A stretch of DNA of 64,000 nt from Isoetes taiwanensis. Its lineage: Eukaryota > Streptophyta > Lycopodiopsida > Isoetales > Isoetaceae. This document shows positions 57,216 through 64,000 of the stretch, one piece after another (positions within the stretch are counted from its first letter, which is position 1; each line of letters starts with the position of its first letter). Both the position numbers and the translations under genes were made by a program. The DNA is taken from contig JAJEKV010000161.1 in the NCBI GenBank assembly GCA_021234155.1, forward strand, positions 1 to 64,000. Reading direction: 5' to 3'. Under the pieces are notes generated by a model, which was not told where the DNA came from, searched no databases, and worked only from the letters and a program-made list of their open reading frames with translations.

Positions 57216-57366
57216 ATTTTAAAACCTTTGTTTGGGTGTGTTAGTGTTATGGCAGATCTTGTGTTTTTGAGTTGGGAAGAAAATAAAAATTCCAAAAACA
57301 CCATGCATAACATATGGACCATTAAGAATGGAGTGCCATAACACACCCAAACAAAGGTTTTAAAAT
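57216..57366. mobile_element. MITE, 151 bp (unit B)
   Basis: Same ends and length as 51719-51869. CAG/CTG intact here. A one-base change (GAGTTGG against GAGCTGG) is visible. Confidence 0.8.
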
Positions 57367-57668
57367 TTTTTTTTTAGATTTGCTGATTTTTTAATTTGCT
57401 TAGAATTTTGAGTAATTGTAGGCATTTTTCTTAGGGACTTACACATTATGTGCGAATAATATGATATATGAAAGAAGGTGTTGGAGGTTGGAATTTTATT
57501 TAAAAATGACAAAGCATAAGGAAGAACTTAAAATGCAATTTACTCATGTAAAAGGCCATGTGCTTTTTAATATTTCGTAACTTGGAAGAACATCATATGA
57601 AAACACAGAAAACAATGCTAAATAGGAAACGAAACAAAGCACAATGTTCGGGGTTTCCACCCTATGCA

Positions 57669-58545
57669 CCCATGGTGCGTGGGTGCTCTCGAAAGCAAGC
57701 ATGGTGAATCCTTTAAGATTTCGTACCAAAAGAGCACGAACACGGTTCATCTCAGCCCTAAACACGCGTCGCTCACGTGTCGAGACTTTGACTCGTTCAT
57801 CGTCCATAGCGGTGAAGCATTCTTCAAGAACATCATAAACATTTTTCAATGATATTTGCATCTCTAAGATGTTTCTTCCAGCATGCTTTGCCATCTCCAA
57901 TGCATCAAAAAATGGGCCGTTCTCAAGGTCTAGAACATTTTCCAATGCGTTATCAATTTCCTTTTGCTCATCAATGGAGCCATCAGAATCTACATCTATG
58001 AAGGGGGTAAACAGTGATTCACTAGCTTCATCAATATCCCTGTTCGCACCTACACATGAGCAAGTATTGTGTCAATAAGATGTGATGAAATAATAAAAAA
58101 AGACAAAACACTACATATTCAAAAGAACGTACTATGCCTAAGAAATAGCCAAAGAATGGTCTTTATAATTTAAGGGGATGTAATCTTGGAATCAGGATCC
58201 TCGAGGTGGGTAAAGGGCGGGGGTCTCGGTTCATACTCGGCCCTCCTCCCGTGCAAGGTTCCCGGAAGCTCTCGTGTCATAACCATCATCAAGAGGAACA
58301 CCGCCGCTTCGGGGACTAGAGAGGGGAGTGCATGAGGCATCAAGCTCATCTAACTTTCTGGCATCGTTCTCATCATCCCAAACCCTTCGCCTTCTTTTCC
58401 CCACTCTACGTATGGGAACAACGTCACTAGGTAAACCATAGATGACGCAGCGTACATCTTTGATGGAGGCCTGAGTGGGTGTCTCGTGCGCCGCCTCGGC
58501 TGGCGGCGCCGCCTCGAATTTTATCCGGCGGAATTTCCTCCCCAT
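57669..58545 (-). pseudogene. Minus-strand two-exon ORF, unit B copy
   Basis: Exon 2 is intact up to the last codons, where CGAAAGCAAG replaces CGAGCAAG and the frame runs past the normal stop to 57544. In exon 1 the frame 58545-58231 begins with MGRKFRRIKF, encoded by the palindromic junction sequence of unit C, then joins the conserved VIYGLPSDVVPIRRVGKRRR, VWDDENDARKLDELDAS. The unit junction thus supplies an N-terminus. Confidence 0.5.
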
Positions 58546-58892
58546 GAATTTTATCTAATACGTTTGCTTGAAATTACTGTAAAAATATGTCATTTTATAA
58601 GGCGGAATATCGTCCGTGTTTCGCGGGCGGGCGCCGCTAACCTCCTAACCGGCATCCTCTGCTTTTCTTTGCTCTAGTGTTTACCTTGTTTCGATTCGGC
58701 CTCCCACGGTGGGCTCCTTCTTCTCGATCTAGATCCGCCTCATTGCCGGACCGACTCTTGCCGTTTGTTTTCTTCTTGGCGCAGGTCGTGCGGCAAGTTT
58801 AAACGGATTACCCTTTGTTTATCTTTGCCCATTTGTTTAGGAGCTAAGTCAAGCAATTTTTTCCTTCTATCTTCTCTCGCCATAGCCGTTGA

Positions 58893-59138
58893 AACGGATT
58901 ATCCTCGGTTTATTTTTCCCCATCGCCGTGATCGAAGAAGATTACAGCTCGTTCTGTTTGAGAAGAAGATTGCAAAGATCGTGTTAAGCGCTTTGGCTCC
59001 ATGTCTTGGATATCTTGACAACTCGATAAATCCCCTTCTAAGGACTGCTTTGCTCCTCGTTATCTAATGTTAGCAAACAAGCCCGGCTTGCCTCATTCCG
59101 GCTTTTCCAGCGGAGGAGGCGATCTTCGCTGCCGGATT
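58893..59138 (+). pseudogene. LTP-like exon, unit C copy
   Basis: GATTGCAAAGATCGTG stands for GATTGCAGCACTGTG; ACTCGATAAA stands for ACTCTGATAAA. The frame is broken. Confidence 0.6.
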
Positions 59139-59812
59139 AAATCTTAATGCAACTAGAGAGACTTTGTTGCCTAAGGTCCGTAAACTCAATCTTGATGCTA
59201 GCCGGTGTAAAAGTAAGTCTTTTTTTGGAATGCTTGTTCTAATTCATACGTTTTTATCCGATATAAGGAAGATTGAAGGAAGAAAGGGCACGCCATAGCC
59301 GTTGAGCGAAGCCTCTCCCAAAAACTCTGCCGGAAATATTTTTAACGTCACGTAATTTCAGCAAATGTTTTTTACGTTTTGATAATTTCCGGCCGTCGAC
59401 ATTCCGGCGGGAAAGTTCCCGGCCGGCGCCGCCATTCGGCGGCACTTTCGCGGCTCCGCCGCCGCTCGTCGGCCGCCTGGGTGGCGGCCGCCGGAACTTT
59501 ACCGCCGGAATCTCCGCCGGAAATTTATCTAATACATATCTAAACTATATAATTGCTATAGGCAAGATGCCGTGAGAATATACGTTTATATTCTTTCTTA
59601 TTTGAGTGACACGTCTTTAAGTTCGTCCGGGAAAAAAATCAAGAAAAGCATAAAATAAAGAATTACACGGGCAACAAGCGCCCAGCCCTACACGCTTTCG
59701 GGAAGATGGCTTCTAATCCTTAGTTTAGAGGATGGATACACGAATTGTTGGATCGATAGAGATAAAGGCTGCCGTGTTGAGTCGAAAGTGCAACCGGATT
59801 ATTATTATTATT

Positions 59813-60600
59813 AGAGATCTCGCTTGCGAGAGGTGATAGAGCTGAAAAAAGACAAGCGGTACCGAGATTGCGGGATTGTCAAAATAGACAGAGAATCCGG
59901 AGAGGGAAACATTGTTTTAATAGCAGTAATTAAGAATGTAATTCGCCTTGCTAAAAGTACTGAGAGCTTTTGGGGATTATGTTGCCGGACAAATTGGCCT
60001 TGCAAAAGATACATTAGAAGCCCAAAGATTTGGCGGATGTTGCAAATGAATATCTTTTTGCGGGATAAGAGCAGGCGACGATAACCCGGAGAAGATTGAA
60101 CATTCCTTTGTCGTGAGAATCCGGCGGAAGGCAACCGAAATTACGGTAAGTTGTATATGCAACCAAAACTTTTTAAAATGTTTTGTAGACGTTAGTTAGT
60201 CTAAAGGATTTTAACCCCTTTTTTTTTTATTTTAGGAACAGTGATGTAATATGGAAATACTATATGGCCGGGGGAGGCACTTGGCGAGAGGCTTGTGGAA
60301 CTGCTTTCGATAGTCTTGGGCTGGAAAGGAGCACATTTACTCAACATTTTGAGAAATCTTCAGCTAGTGTTAGATGGAACTATTATCGACCATGTCCAAA
60401 ACCATCTATGCTCGGGCCTTCACCCACATTCGGTCTCAATGCCATGACTATATTGTATCGAGACAATGTAGGAGGCTTGCAGATTTTGCAAAGATGGCAA
60501 GTGGATTGGTGTCAAGCCTAGGCCCGACTCCCTCATCATTAATGTGGGGGCAATCATGTCAATGTGCATATATTCTCAGCATTTGCTTGACCAAGAAGCT
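59813..60600 (+). pseudogene. Two-exon ORF, unit C copy
   Basis: Counterpart of 48833-49616 with the frame broken at several CAG/CTG sites and at the end of exon 1 (GAAATTACGGTAAG for GAAATTCTGGTAAG). Confidence 0.6.
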
Positions 60601-61382
60601 CCTCTTGTGTTTGCTCATGTTTCTAACATGGATATATCATCTTTCGGGCTCATTCTTATGCCGGTTTGAGCATTTGCAGCTTGGGATTCTTTTGAAGATG
60701 GGAGGACTGGACCAATTCGTATTAATATGGCATTGTTGCCCCCTGTAGGATATTGGGCATCAGCAAACTCGTGTGGAATGAGGTAAATTATCCTGAATAT
60801 CAAAATGTGTTGTAGGTCCGATATTCATTTGATTAAGGTCATGTCCTTTACATGCTCATGATTCTCAATTTTTGTTCCTACTTTTTGTCTATGAGTTTAA
60901 AAATATTACTTGAGCATGCTATGATTGCCAATCACAATCAAGTGAAGGATCCGCTCAAAGGCCAAAGATTTATTTCGCGCAAATGATGGGAGAAACCATG
61001 GCTTTGCACTAACTTTTGGTTGTGGTATTTGCAGGAGCTTGAATTGATATGGCATCGCAACTGTTTCAACAATGCACTCGGGCTTCAGTATTTTTGGAAC
61101 TAGCGAGTAAGGTTTAGATCTGTCTTGCTATTTTTAGAGTTGAGAGTGTCTCCCGCTTAATGTCTTCAAGCGGGTTTTCGCCTCTTTGCAATATGCTAGC
61201 CGAGCCCGCAATAAGGCTTCGCCTCTTCCGCAATATGCGAGCCGAGTTTGCATTAGGGGCCCCACATCATAGGTTATCCGCTTGCTTGAAGAGCCTTTTG
61301 CCTCCATATCAAGTACCTGGTTTATTTGAAGTTGTTGTTGATGTTGAAGTAGCTTTCTCAACGTGTAATTTCATATTTGCAG

Positions 61383-61495
61383 TTGACAAAAATTCCCCGG
61401 ATTTCAAACATGGCATGCATGTCTTTGGACCACTTGTGTGCCTTCCTCAAATGGGGTGACCATGTTGTCTATTTTCCTCAAGTGCACATTGAGCG
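61383..61495 (+). pseudogene. ARF exon fragment, unit C copy
   Basis: The acceptor TTTGCAG is kept. GGATTCTGAAAC reads GGATTTCAAAC and TGTGCTGGACC reads TGTCTTTGGACC, so WHACAG is lost. Confidence 0.65.
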
Positions 61496-62701
61496 TGTAA
61501 TCGTGGTCGATGTGATGTTATTGTTGTTTCAGATTGTGCAATTGTTTTTGAGAATTCCTTCAAATTAAGTGTAAGTAATCGGCTTAATCCAATATAAAGC
61601 ACCTTATTTCTTCATTTTGGCATGCCTAATGGTATACATCTTTTACGGGCATATCAAGAAACAGTGAAGTTTATGCACAAACCGAGTAATCCATCGCATA
61701 ACATTGTTAACTAGATCAGCATCAAGGCTTAATAATGCCGGAATTCATGAGCTCTTTGTTGAAGGTCCGTGGAGAGTGTGAAGTAGATGACTCGTCAATG
61801 AAAGATTGACACTGCGAGAACTTCGATTATGTCCTCAAAACACAACATTCAATTACCTAGTAGGTTTGAGTTGCTTGAACGGGCATAAATTATAAAAAAT
61901 ATGTCAAATGACATATTTACTTTTGGAATGAGTCGACTCTTCTAGCAGCAGATTCCACTGATGGGTATTGAACTCTAATAATGGGTATTGAACTCTAATG
62001 GGTTTTGTTTTTTTATTTCAAAAGTTTCAGCCGTCCGATAAAAAACAAATCTGAAAGGTTCGATACATGAGGGCCTTGCCACCGCATTACACGTGGCAAA
62101 GAAAAGCCACTCTGTTTCACAAAGATCGCACCCTGCGATGCAAGATCGGGTTCCGACCGAGAGCGCAGATCGGAAGCAAGCCCCGTGATCCGAACGAGCA
62201 AGCAAATAATCGTCTCCTTACGCCCCGGTGGATCAAAATCTCGCTACCGGCTGTGAACCTTGTCTCAAAAAACAGAAAAGTCCAAGATATTCTTACAAAG
62301 TGTTACTTGCTCAACCTATTTTCAATCCATAAGAATCAATCAGAGAGAATCGATGGCCAAATTAGATGACGGGATAAGAATCCCAAACTCTAGTAATCGC
62401 CTGAATCGGGGTTTGAAAAAATGGTTCAACAACTAGCTAAACCAAAGTTATCTGTTCACCCAATCTATAGCAATCAGAACCGATGATGGCGGTGGCTTAA
62501 TCTCCTTGGGCGATCCGCACTGCGCTCAACCACGCCAAGACGAAGCCTGTGTTCAACAAATTCCGCAGATTCTCGATCACTAAAACTTCCAATTTGTCTC
62601 CAATTGTGGACTAACAATTTGGACGGCAAAAAAAACTTCACCACAACCATTAGACAATCCAACGGCCGCAAGATTTTTCCTTTTTCCCTTCCAAAGAAAT
62701 G

Positions 62702-62853
62702 ATTTTAAAACCTTTGTTTGGGTGTGTTAGTGTTATGGCAGATCTTGTGTTTTTGAGTTTGGGAAGAAAATAAAAATTCCAAAAACACCATGCATAACAT
62801 ATGGACCATTAAGAATGGAGTGCCATAACACACCCAAACAAAGGTTTTAAAAT
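62702..62853. mobile_element. MITE, 152 bp (unit C)
   Basis: Same element as in units A and B. Confidence 0.8.
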
Positions 62854-63144
62854 TTTTTTTAGATTTGCTGATTTTTAATTTGCTTAGAATTTTGAGTAAT
62901 TGTAGGCATTTTTCTTAGGGACTTACACATTATGTGCGAATAATATGATATATGAAAGAAGGTGTTGGAGGTTGGAATTTTATTTAAAAATGACAAAGCA
63001 TAAGGAAGAACTTAAAATGCAATTTACTCATGTAAAAGGCCATGTGCTTTTTAATATTTCGTAACTTGGAAGAACATCATATGAAAACACAGAAAACAAT
63101 GCTAAATAGGAAACGAAACAAAGCACAATGTTTCAGTTTCCACC

Positions 63145-63975
63145 CTATGCACCCATGGTCTGTGGGTGCTCTCGAGCAAGCATGGTGAATCCTTTAAGAT
63201 TTCGTACCAAAAGAGCACGAACACGGTTCATCTCAGCCCTAAACACGCGTCGCTCACGTGTCGAGACTTTGACTCGTTCATCGTCCATAGCGGTGAAGCA
63301 TTCTTCAAGAACATCATAAACATTTTTCAATGATATTTGCATCTCTAAGATGTTTCTTCCAGCATGCTTTGCCATCTCCAATGCATCAAAAAATGGGCCG
63401 TTCTCAAGGTCTAGAACATTTTCCAATGCGTTATCAATTTCCTTTTGCTCATCAATGGAGCCATCAGAATCTACATCTATGAAGGGGTAAACAGGATTCA
63501 CTAGCTTCATCAATATCCCTGTTCGCACCTACACATGAGCAAGTATTGTGTCAATAAGATGTGATGAAATAATAAAAAAAGACAAAACACTACATATTCA
63601 AAAGAACGTACTATGCCTAAGAAATAGCCAAAGAATGGTCTTTATAATTTAAGGGGATGTAATCTTGGAATCAGGATCCTCAGGTGGGTAAAAGGCCGGG
63701 GTCTCTGGTTCATACTCAGCGTCCTCCACGTGCAAGGTTCCTGGAAGCTCTGTGTCATAACCATCATCAAGAGGAACACTGCTGCTTTCAGGACTAGAGA
63801 GGGGAGTGCATGAGGCATCAAGCTCATCTAACTTTCTGGCATCGTTCTCATCATCCCAAACCCTTCGCCTTCTTTTCCCCACTCTACGTATGGGAACAAC
63901 GTCACTAGGTAAACCATAGATGACGCTTGGCGCACACATCTTTGATGGAGGCCCCGAGTGGGGTGTGAGGGTCAA
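63145..63975 (-). CDS. Minus-strand two-exon ORF, best exon 1 (unit C)
   Basis: Exon 1 (63975-63649) is open: PSVIYGLPSDVVPIRRVGKR, VWDDENDARKLDELDASCTP, VPLDDGYDTELPGTLHVEDA, ending FYPPEDPDSKITSP. Basic KRRRR near residue 35 could be a nuclear signal. Exon 2 (63538-63145) matches unit A except near 63490, where AACAGGATTC replaces AACCAGTGATTC and shifts the first codons. The intron lies between about 63640 and 63540 and ends CATGTGTAG. Together about 230 residues, acidic and helical. I know no family. CAG/CTG are intact across this region, so this is the most readable copy. Confidence 0.5.
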
Positions 63976-64000
63976 GCGCCATGCTGCTTCTACTCGTTCT

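Larger units (their letters stand above)
52986..58495 (+). repeat. Tandem unit B, ~5.5 kb
   Basis: Same order as unit A. From about 53030 to 57180 CAG/CTG triplets are strongly depleted (about 5 in the 580 bases matching A 47701-48279, where A has about 30). From about 57200 to 58180 they are kept, and at 58190-58330 they are damaged again. The GC-rich core near 53935-54010 is about 40 bases longer than in A. Confidence 0.95.
58496..63965 (+). repeat. Tandem unit C, ~5.47 kb
   Basis: Third unit. CAG/CTG are depleted from about 58500 to 62650 and kept from about 62700 to the end. It diverges from the A-B and B-C junctions after GAGTGGGGTGTG near 63965, so the array ends here or the next unit is changed. 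Confidence 0.95.

Overview
This is plant nuclear DNA, dense in transposons and repeats. Support: a Ty3/gypsy chromovirus with paired LTRs, a Ty1/copia reverse transcriptase relic, hAT DNA elements with a BED zinc finger, a TRIM, a LINE ORF1, MITE-like elements, GT-AG exon pieces, and an exon encoding the WHACAGPLV start of an auxin response factor (ARF). I cannot say which plant lineage. Nothing here looks bacterial, and I found no tRNA or rRNA gene.

Layout. 1-690: decayed copia pol. 1984-7633: chromovirus on the minus strand (gag, zinc knuckle, protease, RT, RNase H, integrase, chromodomain) with 515/521-bp LTRs. 8.0-9.3 kb: an unassigned multi-exon gene relic. 12.5 kb: a ~35-bp tandem repeat. 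15223-19531: a 4.3-kb hAT element with an 8-bp target duplication that keeps only a BED finger. 21054-25878 and 34844-39626: two copies of a 4.8-kb segment; the second has an intact LINE-type ORF1 with a (GATA)n tail and no ORF2. 27.66-31 kb: degenerate large tandem repeats interrupted by a 1.44-kb poly(A) retroposon with a 13-bp target duplication. 33146 and 34032: two ends of another hAT insertion separated by an inversion. 41902-42229: a 328-bp TRIM. 46715-47510: a 0.8-kb element with 22-bp inverted repeats. About 47.57-63.97 kb: three tandem units of ~5.45 kb. Each carries an LTP-like exon, a spliced unknown ORF, the ARF exon, an inverted 0.7-kb segment, a MITE and a minus-strand two-exon ORF.

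The strongest hidden signal is one of sequence quality or modification. Repeated copies are almost identical except at CAG and CTG trinucleotides, which are systematically replaced or lost in one copy (CAG to CGG, CTG to CCG/CG/CTTT) and kept in the other. CAG/CTG is the CHG methylation context of plants. The changes are not the C-to-T expected of deamination, so uncorrected long-read base-calling error at methylated CHG sites is the best explanation. Many broken frames here, including the RT catalytic box of the chromovirus, the LTP exon and the second LINE ORF1, follow from this and should not be taken as evolutionary decay without checking.

No gene in the window can be called intact and functional with confidence. 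The best-preserved reading frames are the LINE ORF1 (37719-38501), the spliced ORF of the first tandem unit (48833-49616) and the minus-strand two-exon ORF of the tandem units.
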